A DNA stretch of 34,163 bases, from NCBI GenBank assembly GCA_021851785.1, contig JAJZBV010000003.1, forward strand, positions 1 to 34,163, written 5' to 3'. The notes beneath the pieces are model-generated. The model had not been told where the DNA came from, searched no databases, and saw only the letters and a program-made list of their open reading frames with translations. A program made the translations under genes and the position numbers. The DNA is from Pseudomonadota bacterium. Its GTDB lineage: Bacteria > Pseudomonadota > Alphaproteobacteria > Acetobacterales > Acetobacteraceae. Shown here piece after piece: positions 7,995 to 15,640 of this stretch. Every line of letters begins with the position of its first letter. The first letter of the stretch is position 1.

Positions 7995-8774
7995 TCAGGC
8001 TCCGTTTTTGCGAGCGACGAACGCACCGAGGCGGGCGCGCGGCTCCGGCCCTTCGAAGGCTTGCGCGAAGGCATCGATCCCGGCCGCGATGGCGGCATCG
8101 AGCGGCAGAGTCTCCCAGCGCCGAAACAGCGCTTTTTGCAGCCGGAGCGCCTCCCGCCCAGAGGAGAGCACCGAGGTCACCGCTTGCTCGATGGCGGCAT
8201 CGAGTTCCTCCGGCGCCACCACCCGTGACAGCAGGCCCCAGCGCGCCGCGTCCTCGGCAGTAAAAATCTCGCCGAGCAGCACCATCTCGCGCGCCCGGCC
8301 ATCGCCGACGAGGCGCGCAAGCAGCGCCGCCTCGATGACGGACGGAATCCCGACCTTCACCTCCGGCATCCCCAAGCGCGCCGAGGTCGCGGCGATGCGG
8401 AGATCGCAGGCGGAGGCGATTTCCAGCCCGGCGCCGAGGGCATAGCCCTCGATCCGCGCGATCACCGGCACCGGAAGGGCGCGGAGACCCGCGCAGACGA
8501 GATGCAGCGCGGTGATGAATTGTCGCGCGCTCGCCGGGTCGAGCCCCGCCATCTCGGCGATATCGGCACCGCCGATGAAGGCTTTGTCGCCGCCGCCGCG
8601 GAGAATGACGCAACGCAATTCCGGGCGCTGGGCGAGATGTTCACAGAGCGCGCGCAATTCGGCCATCGCCGCGCGGCCGATGACGTTGAGTTTCCCCGGC
8701 CGCGCGACGGAGATTTCGGCGATCAAATCCTCTCCCCGCCAGGTTTCGGCGAGGCGCACCACGGCGGCGCTCAT
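7995..8774 (-). CDS. Enoyl-CoA hydratase/isomerase family protein
   Basis: A 259-residue crotonase-fold protein, acting on acyl-CoA in the cytosol. The oxyanion-hole segment AFIGGADIAEM (66-76) and the core IEGYALGAGLEIASACDLRIA (108-128) are complete. The two glutamates used by hydratases correspond to E118 (GAGLE) and E138 (MPEVKVG), so water addition to enoyl-CoA is chemically possible. The specific acyl-CoA is unknown. The ATG overlaps the stop of the upstream serine hydrolase gene as ATGA, and this fixes the start; the longer in-frame extension lies inside that gene. The context suggests one catabolic operon in which an ester or lactone is hydrolysed outside and an acyl-CoA is processed inside. 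Confidence 0.93.
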   Translation of the reverse strand: MSAAVVRLAETWRGEDLIAEISVARPGKLNVIGRAAMAELRALCEHLAQRPELRCVILRGGGDKAFIGGADIAEMAGLDPASARQFITALHLVCAGLRALPVPVIARIEGYALGAGLEIASACDLRIAATSARLGMPEVKVGIPSVIEAALLARLVGDGRAREMVLLGEIFTAEDAARWGLLSRVVAPEELDAAIEQAVTSVLSSGREALRLQKALFRRWETLPLDAAIAAGIDAFAQAFEGPEPRARLGAFVARKNGA

Positions 8775-10081
8775 TCGACGATCGCCTGATAGACCAGATC
8801 CTTGATCTCGCGCCGGTACCAGGCCCGGCTCGGCCCCGGCGCCTGGAGCATCATCACCACCGCCAATTGCTCGGCGGGATCGACCCAGAAGAAGGTGCCG
8901 GCATAGCCCGCCCACATGAATTCGCCGACCGAGCCCGGAACGCCGGCGAGCCCCGGGGTCATGCGCACCATGAAGCCGAGGCCGAAACTATAGCCGGGGA
9001 CGCCAAGCAGCATCTCGCCCGGCGAAATGCTCGGGCGGATGGCCGGGCCGAGCTGATCGGAGGTCATCAGCGCGACCGTCGTCGGGCTCAGGATGACCTG
9101 CTCGTCGAGCCGGCCGCCTTCCTCCAGCATCTCGGCGAAGCGCAGATAATCCATCGCCGTGCCGACGCCGCCGGCGCCCGCCGAATCCTCCGCCGGTGGC
9201 GAGCGCACGTCGATCAGCCGGTTGGGCGCGCCGGTCGCCGGGTCGGTCGGCAGGGGTTCGGCGATCCGGTCCTGCTTCGCCGCCGGCACCGAAAACCCGC
9301 TATCGACCATGCCGAGCGGGCGGAACAGCCGCTCGCCTACGAAATCCGCGAGGCGTTGGCCGGAGATTTTTTCGACGACGCGGCCGAGGAGATCGACGGC
9401 GAGGCTATATTCCCAGACCGTCCCCGGCTGATAGGCGAGCGGCGCCGCGGCAAGGGCATGGACGAAATCGCCGGGCGCGAGATCGGTGACGTTGTAGTCG
9501 AAAGCGGGCTTGGCGAGGCTGCTTTTGATATAAGCGTCGCGCACCAGCGGGTTGGTGGTGATTTCGCCATAGGCGAGGCCGGCGGTGTGGCGCAAAAGAT
9601 CCTGGATGGTCGGCCCGCGCGTGGCCGCGACCAGCGCGTATGCGCGCTGGCCGAGCCCGTTCGCGGCCGGCACGCTGACCTGCAAGCTGCTGAATTCGGG
9701 GAGATATTTGGCGACGGGGTCGGTGAGCTGGAGCTTCCCCTCCTCCATCAGCGTCATCGCCGCGACCGAGACCAGGGGTTTGGTCATGGAGTAGAGGCGG
9801 AAGATCGTATCCAAGGTCATTTTCCGCCCCGAGGCCTTGTCGGCGACGCCGAAGGCCTCGCGATAGACGAGGTGGCCGCCGCGCGCGATCATCACCACGG
9901 CACCCGGAATGCGCCCGGCGGCGATTTCGGCGTTGAACACGGTCGCGATCCGCGCCAGCCGCTCGCTCGACAGGCCTTCCTCTTCCGGCGCCGCGGGGTC
10001 GAGGGCGGCGGCGCGCGCATCACGCACCGGCTGGCCGGCGAACACCGCCAGCACGGCGAGAAGGGGGATGAATTTGCGCAT
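8771..10081 (-). CDS. Secreted serine hydrolase of the beta-lactamase class C / EstB family
   Basis: A 436-residue protein with an N-terminal signal peptide (MRKFIPLLAVLAVFAG then an Ala-rich site near residue 25), so probably periplasmic. The catalytic S98-M-T-K101 motif follows FRLYSMTK. The WEYSLAVDLLG segment stands at the position of the YxN tyrosine, and the C-terminal MWAGYAGTFFWVDP is typical of EstB-like esterases rather than true beta-lactamases. Expected activity is ester, lactone or small amide hydrolysis; resistance is not implied. The start at 10081 is preceded by GGAGGAAACG, a strong ribosome binding site; an in-frame ATG further upstream lacks one and would spoil the signal peptide. 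It is the first gene of the four-gene minus-strand cluster. Confidence 0.92.
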   Translation of the reverse strand: MRKFIPLLAVLAVFAGQPVRDARAAALDPAAPEEEGLSSERLARIATVFNAEIAAGRIPGAVVMIARGGHLVYREAFGVADKASGRKMTLDTIFRLYSMTKPLVSVAAMTLMEEGKLQLTDPVAKYLPEFSSLQVSVPAANGLGQRAYALVAATRGPTIQDLLRHTAGLAYGEITTNPLVRDAYIKSSLAKPAFDYNVTDLAPGDFVHALAAAPLAYQPGTVWEYSLAVDLLGRVVEKISGQRLADFVGERLFRPLGMVDSGFSVPAAKQDRIAEPLPTDPATGAPNRLIDVRSPPAEDSAGAGGVGTAMDYLRFAEMLEEGGRLDEQVILSPTTVALMTSDQLGPAIRPSISPGEMLLGVPGYSFGLGFMVRMTPGLAGVPGSVGEFMWAGYAGTFFWVDPAEQLAVVMMLQAPGPSRAWYRREIKDLVYQAIVE

Positions 10082-10155
10082 CGTTTCCTCCGGTTTCCCG
10101 CCGCCATTGTTCCGCCGGCGCGGGCCGGCGGTCAATCACGGCGTTGGCCGGCGCG

Positions 10156-10393
10156 CAGGGCCATCGGGTGAAGGAAGTAAGGCCAGGGGCGCTGCCCCTG
10201 GACCCCGCTAAGGGCTCGCCCTTAGAACCCCATACTGGTTTGGGAGTGCAAGGAGGGCCTACTCGGACCTTGCAAGGTCATTGTTGGCCCTCCTTGCACT
10301 CCCAAACAATGGAAGGTTTCCAAAGGCTAGCCTTTGGTGGGGGTCCAGGGGGCAAAGCCCCTTGGCCTTCTTTCCCTTCACCCGATGGCCCTG
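10156..10393. repeat. Nested palindromic intergenic repeat (MITE/REP-like)
   Basis: The whole 238-bp stretch folds on itself. The outer arms are perfect 19-mers (10156-10174 against 10375-10393). Imperfect inner GGCCAGGGGC / GCCCCTTGGCC blocks follow, then perfect 22-bp arms (10238-10259 against 10286-10307), and at the centre a perfect 14-bp palindrome GACCTTGCAAGGTC (10266-10279). Short local hairpins sit in the left arm (CAGGGGCGCTGCCCCTG; CTAAGGGCTCGCCCTTAG). No convincing coding sequence is present. It fills the gap between the serine hydrolase start and the EVE gene stop. Its GTGAAGG...GGCCAGGG core recurs in the hairpin at 33994-34040, so it belongs to a dispersed family. Confidence 0.85.
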
Positions 10394-10403
10394 GGCCGGC
10401 GCG

Positions 10404-10832
10404 TCAGCCGAGAAACCCGCCCATCAGCAGCAATAGCCGCGCGTGTTCGGGTGCTACTGGCAGCACCGAAAGCCGCGACTGGCGGATGAGCGCGAGATCG
10501 GCGAGCCGGGGCTCGGCCTTGATCGCGGCGAGGGTCACCGGGCGCGGCAGCGCCGCCACGGCGCGGACATCGACCGCGACCCAGTCGCCGCTCTCGGCGG
10601 TCGGATCGGGGTAAGCGGCGCGCACCACCTCGACGAGGCCGACGATCTCCTTGCCGATATTGGAGTGATAGAAAAACACCCGCTCGCCCGGGCGCATCGC
10701 CTTGAGGTTGTTCTTGGCGGCGTGGTTGCGCACCCCGGTCCAGGGCTCGGTGCCGTTTTTCACCTGATCCGCGAAGCTGAAGGCGTCGGGCTCGGATTTC
10801 ACCAGCCAGGCAGGCAAAATCCCGCCGCTCAT
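10404..10832 (-). CDS. EVE domain-containing protein
   Basis: A 142-residue single-domain protein. AWLVKSEPDAFSFADQV (8-24), WTGVRNHAAKNNLKAM (31-46), ERVFFYHSN and GLVEVVRAAYPDP are the hallmarks of EVE (PUA-like) domains, which in known cases bind modified bases in RNA or DNA. Nothing nearby indicates a modification system, so the ligand is unknown. Its start at 10832 lies inside the second unit of a 17-bp tandem duplication that also covers the end of the yciI-like gene. Confidence 0.93.
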   Translation of the reverse strand: MSGGILPAWLVKSEPDAFSFADQVKNGTEPWTGVRNHAAKNNLKAMRPGERVFFYHSNIGKEIVGLVEVVRAAYPDPTAESGDWVAVDVRAVAALPRPVTLAAIKAEPRLADLALIRQSRLSVLPVAPEHARLLLLMGGFLG

Positions 10833-10857
10833 GCGATCATGCCGCTCATGCGATCAT
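10824..10857. repeat. Exact 17-bp tandem duplication at the YciI/EVE junction
   Basis: GCCGCTCATGCGATCAT occurs twice head to tail (10824-10840 and 10841-10857). It covers the stop codon of the YciI-like gene and the start codon of the EVE gene. Deleting either copy restores a direct ATGA stop/start overlap between the two genes. Confidence 0.95.
10829..10849 (-). other. Six-codon mini-cistron (MSGMIA) bridging YciI and EVE genes
   Basis: On the minus strand the ATG at 10849 overlaps the YciI stop as ATGA. It reads six codons and stops at a TGA that again overlaps the EVE start as ATGA. It exists only because of the 17-bp duplication. Whether it is translated is unknown; it could relay translational coupling between the two real genes. 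Confidence 0.45.
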
Positions 10858-11139
10858 CTGGCCGTCGCGGAACACCATGCGATAGGGGCGGATCACCGTG
10901 CTTTCGAACAATCCCGCCTTGGCGTAAGGGTCGCCGGCGGCGAAGGCTTCGGCCTCGGCGCGGTCGGCGGCGTCGATGATCAACAAGCTGCCGCAGGGCT
11001 CGCCGGCGGCGTTCAGCACCGGCCCGGCCTGGACCAGCCGCTCGGCGCGCGATTTGAGATAGTCGAGATGGACCGGCCGCGTCGCTTGACGCAGATCAAG
11101 GTTTCCGGGCCGATCAGCACAGACAATGGCGAACAGCAT
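10846..11139 (-). CDS. YciI family protein
   Basis: A 97-residue ferredoxin-like fold protein starting MLFAIVCADRPGNLDLRQATRPVHLDYL. It has the YciI features: H24 in RPVHLDYL, GSLLIIDAADRAEAEAFAAGDPYAKAGLF (50-78) and the D70-P pair. Family members are small, possibly enzymatic, with no settled function in bacteria of this type. The start is preceded by GGGAG 6-7 bases upstream. A longer reading frame upstream overlaps the ccmC leader and is not supported. It is transcribed away from ccmC, with 79 bases between the two starts, and its first codons contain the FNR-like box assigned to ccmC. Confidence 0.92.
   Translation of the reverse strand: MLFAIVCADRPGNLDLRQATRPVHLDYLKSRAERLVQAGPVLNAAGEPCGSLLIIDAADRAEAEAFAAGDPYAKAGLFESTVIRPYRMVFRDGQMIA
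11086..11134 (+). promoter_or_regulatory. FNR/FixK-type box and candidate promoter for the ccm operon
   Basis: TTGACGCAGATCAA at 11086-11099 matches the TTGA-N6-TCAA core of FNR/FixK/Dnr sites exactly. If the site is a class II activator site centred at -41.5 (centre 11092.5), the start point would be 11134. The -10 hexamer would then fall on 11122-11127, which reads GACAAT (four of six matches to TATAAT). The leader to the ccmC ATG would be about 85 bases. The site lies within early codons of the divergent YciI-like gene, so it could be coincidental. Confidence 0.5.
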
Positions 11140-11218
11140 GGATATCTCCCGAGAGCGTGATTTGGCGATGAGAATAGAGGCAACGCCGCCCGGCTTCAAA
11201 CCCGGTGGCGGAGCGGCT

Positions 11219-11998
11219 ATGCTGGGCGTCGTGGATGTTTTCTCACCGACCGCCCCGCCGCGCGGGGCTCGCGGGTTGCACCGCTTTGCCAATCCCGGGC
11301 GCTTTTTGCGCCTCGCCGGGCGGGTTTTGCCGTGGGCAAGCGGGATCGGCCTGCTGCTCGCCGCGATCGGGCTCGCCTGGGGCCTGTTCGTCGCGCCGGC
11401 GGATTGGCAGCAGGGCGATGCGGTGAGGATCATGTATGTCCATGTGCCGGCCGCCTGGCTCGCCTCCGCCGGCTACATGGCGCTCGCGTCCGCCTCCGCT
11501 GTCGCGCTGGTCTGGCGCCATCCGCTCGCCGATCTCGCCGCTGTCGAGATCGCGCCGGTGGGCGCCGGATTCACCGCCATTTGTCTCATCACCGGCAGTC
11601 TCTGGGGCAAGCCGATGTGGGGGGCGTTCTGGGTATGGGATGCGCGGCTGACCTCGGTTCTGGTGCTGTTTTTCCTCTATCTCGGCCATATCGCGCTGAC
11701 CCGCGCCTTCGATTCCCCCGAGCGCGGCTATCGCGCCGGGGCGATTCTGGCGCTGGTCGGCGTCGTCAATCTGCCGATCATCAAATTCAGCGTCGATTGG
11801 TGGAACACGCTGCACCAGCCGGCGAGCATCACGCTCACCGGGGCGCCGACGATGTATCTCGGCATGCTGTGGCCGTTATTGTTCACCGCGCTGGGGGCCT
11901 CGTTCATCTTCGTGGCGCTGGTGCTGGCGCGGCTTTCGGCGGCGGTGATGGAGCGGCGCATCCGCGCCCTCCTCGCCGCGCGCGCGGAGGGGACATGA
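11219..11998 (+). CDS. ccmC: Cytochrome c maturation heme-handling membrane protein CcmC
   Basis: A 259-residue inner membrane protein with six helices that passes heme to CcmE. The tryptophan-rich motif WGAFWVWD, the heme-ligand histidines in MYVHVPAAW and WWNTLHQPAS, and GAPTMYLGMLWPLL are all present. ATG 11219 is preceded by GGAG at 5 bases; a longer in-frame start at 11126 overlaps the divergent gene and adds a non-family tail. First gene of a seven-gene operon; its stop overlaps ccmD as ATGA. The ABC subunits ccmA and ccmB, which normally precede ccmC, are not in the window. Confidence 0.97.
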   Translation: MLGVVDVFSPTAPPRGARGLHRFANPGRFLRLAGRVLPWASGIGLLLAAIGLAWGLFVAPADWQQGDAVRIMYVHVPAAWLASAGYMALASASAVALVWRHPLADLAAVEIAPVGAGFTAICLITGSLWGKPMWGAFWVWDARLTSVLVLFFLYLGHIALTRAFDSPERGYRAGAILALVGVVNLPIIKFSVDWWNTLHQPASITLTGAPTMYLGMLWPLLFTALGASFIFVALVLARLSAAVMERRIRALLAARAEGT

Positions 11999-12132
11999 CC
12001 CATCTCGCCTATATTCTTCCCGCTTACGCCGTAGCACTTTTGATCCCGGCGCTGTTCGCCGGCGATGCCTGGCGGCGGCTGCGGCGGGCGCGGGCGCGGC
12101 TTTTGGTGCTCGAAGGGGGGCGCCGGCGGTGA
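11995..12132 (+). CDS. ccmD: Heme exporter subunit CcmD
   Basis: A 45-residue single-helix protein: THLAYILPAYAVALLIPALFAG, then a very basic tail WRRLRRARARLL. This is the standard CcmD layout (periplasmic N-terminus with conserved Tyr, one helix, basic cytoplasmic tail). CcmD stabilises the CcmABC-CcmE complex and helps release holo-CcmE. Both ends overlap neighbours (ATGA with ccmC, GTGA with ccmE), which fixes its boundaries. Confidence 0.93.
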   Translation: MTHLAYILPAYAVALLIPALFAGDAWRRLRRARARLLVLEGGRRR

Positions 12133-12629
12133 AGCGCAAGCATCGCCGGCTCGCCATCGTGCTCGCTTGCGGCCTCGGCCTCGGTTCGGCGGCGGCGCTG
12201 ACCCTGTTCGCTTTCCGTGACAATCTGGTGTTCTTCGTCACCCCCTCCGATCTCGCGAGCCGCGGCCACGCCGGCGAGACGCTTCGCCTCGGCGGCCTGG
12301 TCGCCGCCGGCAGCGTCCAGCACGCGACCATCGACGGCCAGCCGGCGGTGCGGTTTCGCGTGACCGACGGGCGGAGTTCGGTGAGCGTCTCCTATATCGG
12401 CGTGCTGCCCGATCTGTTTCGCGAGGGCCAGGGGGTGGTGACGCTCGGAACCCTGGCGCCGGATGGCGGTTTCGTCGCCTCCGAGGTGCTCGCCAAGCAC
12501 GATGAGACCTACATGCCGAAAGACGTGGTCGAGGCGCTGAAGAAAAGCGGCCATTGGCAGCCGGCCGCCGGCCCGCCGCCGCCGGCCGCGACCTGGAACA
12601 CCTTGCCCGCGACCAGGAACGGCGGATGA
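12129..12629 (+). CDS. ccmE: Periplasmic heme chaperone CcmE
   Basis: A 166-residue protein: one N-terminal membrane anchor (about 8-28) and a periplasmic OB-fold. The heme-attachment histidine is H124 in VLAKHDETYMP, with Y128 as the usual axial ligand. It accepts heme from CcmC and delivers it to CcmF/H. It starts with GTG overlapping the ccmD stop, followed by the basic KRKHRR that orients the anchor. The Pro-rich C-terminus (about 147-152) is variable in the family. Confidence 0.97.
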   Translation: MKRKHRRLAIVLACGLGLGSAAALTLFAFRDNLVFFVTPSDLASRGHAGETLRLGGLVAAGSVQHATIDGQPAVRFRVTDGRSSVSVSYIGVLPDLFREGQGVVTLGTLAPDGGFVASEVLAKHDETYMPKDVVEALKKSGHWQPAAGPPPPAATWNTLPATRNGG

Positions 12630-12639
12630 AAGGGCGCGG

Positions 12640-14601
12640 ATGATCCCCGAACTCGGCCATTTCGCCCTCGCCCTCGCCGTCGTCATCGCCGCGGCGCAGG
12701 CGGTCTTGCCGCTCATCGGCGCGGCCAGACGGGATGCGGCGCTGATGGCCAGCGCGCCTTCGCTCGCCTTCGGCCAGTTCCTGGCGCTGGCGCTGGCCTT
12801 CGGCGCCCTGCTGTGGTCGAGCGTGGTCTCCGATTTCTCGGTCTACAACATCGCCGAGAACAGCCAGAGCCTGAAGCCGCTGCTCTATAAAATCACCGGG
12901 GTCTGGGGCGACCATGAGGGCTCGATCCTGCTCTGGTGCCTCATTCTGGCACTCTGCGGCGCGGCGGTCGGGGCGTTCGGGCGCGCTTTGCCGGCCGCGG
13001 TGCGGGCGCGGGTGATCGGCGTGCTCGGCGCGACCTCGGCCGGATTCGTGCTGTTTTCGCTCACCGTCAGCAACCCCTTCGTGCGGCTCTGGCCGCCGCC
13101 CTGGGAGGGGCAGGGGATGAACCCGCTGCTCGAGGATCCCGGCCTCGCCTTTCACCCGCCGATTCTCTATGCCGGCTATGTCGGGTTTTCGATCCCCTTC
13201 GCCTTCGCCCTCGCCGCCCTGATCGAGGGCCGGGTGGATGCCGCCTGGGGGCGCTGGGTGCGGCCCTGGGCGCTGGCCGCCTGGGCGTTTCTGACCGGCG
13301 GGATCGCGCTCGGCTCGTGGTGGTCCTATTACGTGCTCGGCTGGGGCGGGTATTGGTTCTGGGATCCGGTGGAGAATGCCTCGCTGCTGCCCTGGCTCGC
13401 CGGCACCGCTTTGGTTCACTCCGCGATCGTGGTCGAAAAGCGCGACGCCCTGAAAATCTGGACCGTGCTGCTCGCCATCGGCACTTTTTCGCTCAGCCTC
13501 TGCGGCACGTTCCTGGTGCGCTCGGGAATTCTGAACTCGGTGCATGCCTTCGCCAATGATCCGGCGCGCGGGGTGTTCATTCTGGTGCTGCTGGCCCTCG
13601 TCATCGGCACCGCGCTGGCGCTGTTCGCGTGGCGGGCGCCGCGCCTCCTGCCGACCGGGATTTTCGCGCCGCTTTCGCGGGAAGGCGCGCTGGTTCTGAA
13701 CAACATCCTGCTCTGCTCGATCGCCGCGGTGGTGTTCACCGGCACCACCTATCCCTTGTTCGCGCAATTGCTCGCCGGCGCGCAGATCAGCGTCGGCGCG
13801 CCGTTTTTCAACGCCGCCGTGCTGCCGCTCGCGATCCCGCTTTTCGTCGTGATGGTGATCGGGCCGATGCTGTCCTGGAAGCGCGCGGCGCTGGCGCCGG
13901 CGCTGATCCGGCTCTGGTGGGTGGCGCTCGCGGCCTTGGCGGTCGGGGTGTTCGCGACCTTTCACACGGCGATTTTCCCGGCCCTCGGCTTTGCCGCCAG
14001 CGTCTGGCTGATCCTCGGCGCCTTCGTCGACATCATCGCGCGGATACGCCTGTTCCGCCTGCCTCTGGCCACGAGTCTCGCCCGGCTCGGCGGCATTCCG
14101 CTCGCCGCCTGGGGCGGCGCGATCGCCCATGCCGGGATGGGGATCACCGTCGCCGGCATCGCCGGCATGGCGATCGCCGAGCATCGCATCGTCGCCATCG
14201 CCGCGGGCGAGACGGTCGATCTCGGCGGCTATCGCTGGACGCTCGAGGATCTGCGCGACGCCCCGGGGCCGAATTACAGCGCCCGCCTCGCCGATATCCG
14301 TGTCACGCGCGATGGCCGCGTGATCGCGGTGATGAGTCCCGGCCGGCGGAGCTATCCGTTGCAGCGCACCACCACCACCGAGACCGCGATCCGCACCAAT
14401 CTGCTGCGTGATCTCTATGCCGTGCTCGGGGAGGAGCGCGACGGCAAGGCGGTGCTGCGCCTCCATGTCAATTATCTCGCCCCCTGGATCTGGTTGGGCG
14501 CCCTGGTGATGGCGGCGGGCGGCGGGCTGTCGCTCGCCGATCGCCGCTTGCGGATCGGGGCGCCGCTCCGTCGCGCGGCCGCCCCGGTGGTCGCGGCATG
14601 A
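12640..14601 (+). CDS. ccmF: Cytochrome c heme lyase subunit CcmF
   Basis: A 653-residue inner membrane protein with about 15 helices and a large periplasmic domain near the C-terminus. The WWD motif WGGYWFWDPVEN lies at 235-246. ITGVWGDHEGSILLW (85-99) and FHPPILYAGYVG (171-182) carry family-conserved histidines. With CcmH it ligates heme to the CXXCH of apocytochromes. It starts 10 bases after ccmE and ends in a 4-base overlap with ccmG. The opposite strand shows a long open frame of 793 codons, a GC-bias artefact. Confidence 0.98.
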   Translation: MIPELGHFALALAVVIAAAQAVLPLIGAARRDAALMASAPSLAFGQFLALALAFGALLWSSVVSDFSVYNIAENSQSLKPLLYKITGVWGDHEGSILLWCLILALCGAAVGAFGRALPAAVRARVIGVLGATSAGFVLFSLTVSNPFVRLWPPPWEGQGMNPLLEDPGLAFHPPILYAGYVGFSIPFAFALAALIEGRVDAAWGRWVRPWALAAWAFLTGGIALGSWWSYYVLGWGGYWFWDPVENASLLPWLAGTALVHSAIVVEKRDALKIWTVLLAIGTFSLSLCGTFLVRSGILNSVHAFANDPARGVFILVLLALVIGTALALFAWRAPRLLPTGIFAPLSREGALVLNNILLCSIAAVVFTGTTYPLFAQLLAGAQISVGAPFFNAAVLPLAIPLFVVMVIGPMLSWKRAALAPALIRLWWVALAALAVGVFATFHTAIFPALGFAASVWLILGAFVDIIARIRLFRLPLATSLARLGGIPLAAWGGAIAHAGMGITVAGIAGMAIAEHRIVAIAAGETVDLGGYRWTLEDLRDAPGPNYSARLADIRVTRDGRVIAVMSPGRRSYPLQRTTTTETAIRTNLLRDLYAVLGEERDGKAVLRLHVNYLAPWIWLGALVMAAGGGLSLADRRLRIGAPLRRAAAPVVAA

Positions 14602-15191
14602 GTGCTGCGCCGCCGGCAAGGGGGCTCTCCCGCCGGGCTCTGCTCGGCATCCCGCTGGCGGCGGCGGCGGCCGCGGGGGCCGGGTTCTATGCCCTGCTCC
14701 GGCGCATGGAAGCCGGCCATTACGATCCTCACGCGGTCGATAACCCGCTGGTCGGGCAAGCCATTCCGGATTTCGCGCCGCTGCCCGCGCAAGACCCGGC
14801 GAGCATCGGCTTCGGCAGCGCCGATCTCCGTGCCGCTCTTCACGCCACCGGGCGGCCGATTTTGGTCAATTTCTTCGCCTCCTGGTGCGTCCCCTGCCGG
14901 ATCGAGCATCCGCAATTGATGGCGATGACCGGCGCCGGGATCGCGATCTGGGGCATCGCCTATAAGGACCAGGCCGCGGATGCGGCGAAGCTCTTGGGCG
15001 AGGAAGGAAATCCCTATGCGCGTCTCGCGCGGGACGAAAATGGCCGGGTGTCGATCGATTGGGGGCTTTATGGCGTGCCCGAGACCTTCCTGATCGATCG
15101 CGCCGGGATCATCCGCGGCCATTGGGCCGGACCGCTCGCGCCGGAGACGGTGCGCGACGAGGTTTCCCCCCTGCTGCGGAAATATGCATGA
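14598..15191 (+). CDS. ccmG: Thiol:disulfide interchange protein CcmG/DsbE
   Basis: A 197-residue membrane-anchored periplasmic thioredoxin. The twin-arginine-like SRRALLGIPLAAAAAAGAGF (11-30) is the anchor. The redox pair is C97-V-P-C100 in FFASWCVPCRIEHP. YGVPETFLIDRAGIIRGHWAGPL carries the cis-proline loop. It reduces apocytochrome or CcmH cysteines before heme attachment. The start overlaps ccmF as ATGA and the stop overlaps ccmH as ATGA. Confidence 0.97.
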   Translation: MSAAPPARGLSRRALLGIPLAAAAAAGAGFYALLRRMEAGHYDPHAVDNPLVGQAIPDFAPLPAQDPASIGFGSADLRAALHATGRPILVNFFASWCVPCRIEHPQLMAMTGAGIAIWGIAYKDQAADAAKLLGEEGNPYARLARDENGRVSIDWGLYGVPETFLIDRAGIIRGHWAGPLAPETVRDEVSPLLRKYA

Positions 15192-15640
15192 TCCGCGCGC
15201 TGGTTCTGCTGATTTTTCTTGCCGTGCCGCTGGCCGCCGCCTTCGCCATCAGCGACCCGGCCGAAATGCTTCCTGATCCGAAAGCGGAGGCGCGGGCGGA
15301 GGCGATCGGGCGGCAATTGCGCTGTCTCGTCTGTCAGAACGAGAGCATCGAGGATAGCGGGGCCGATCTCGCCCGCGATCTCCGCCACATCGTCCGCCAG
15401 CATGTCGCCGCCGGGGAGACCAACAAGGAGATCATCGCCTGGATGGTGGCGCGCTACGGCGATTTCGTGCGGCTGCGCCCGCCGTTCGAGCCGCTGACCT
15501 GGCTGCTTTGGGCCTCGCCGGCGCTCGCCCTGGTCGCCGGCGCGGTGATCGTCGCGTTCGCGTTGCGCGAGAAGCGTCCCCCGCCGGCGCCGCTTTCCGC
15601 GGCCGAGCAGCGCAAGCTCAAGGATGTGTTGAAATCGTGA
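15188..15640 (+). CDS. ccmH: Cytochrome c maturation protein CcmH (CcmL type)
   Basis: A 150-residue protein: signal peptide (1-20), the LRCLVCQNESIEDSGADLARDLR motif with C46 and C49, a three-helix periplasmic domain, then a membrane anchor (about 106-126) and a cytoplasmic tail. It holds the apocytochrome cysteines reduced, together with CcmG and CcmF. Length matches the short alphaproteobacterial form, with the TPR part encoded separately by ccmI. Its start overlaps ccmG as ATGA, and its stop overlaps the GTG of ccmI. Confidence 0.97.
   Translation: MIRALVLLIFLAVPLAAAFAISDPAEMLPDPKAEARAEAIGRQLRCLVCQNESIEDSGADLARDLRHIVRQHVAAGETNKEIIAWMVARYGDFVRLRPPFEPLTWLLWASPALALVAGAVIVAFALREKRPPPAPLSAAEQRKLKDVLKS

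Noticed and set aside
8771-10081. Beta-lactamase resistance gene
   Set aside because: It has the SxxK of the fold, but the Tyr-motif and C-terminal regions are EstB/esterase-like and the operon context is metabolic.
12238-14619. A 793-codon open frame antisense to ccmE/ccmF with His- and Glu-rich sequence
   Set aside because: It is a GC-bias shadow of ccmF; its composition is low-complexity and it has no domain pattern.
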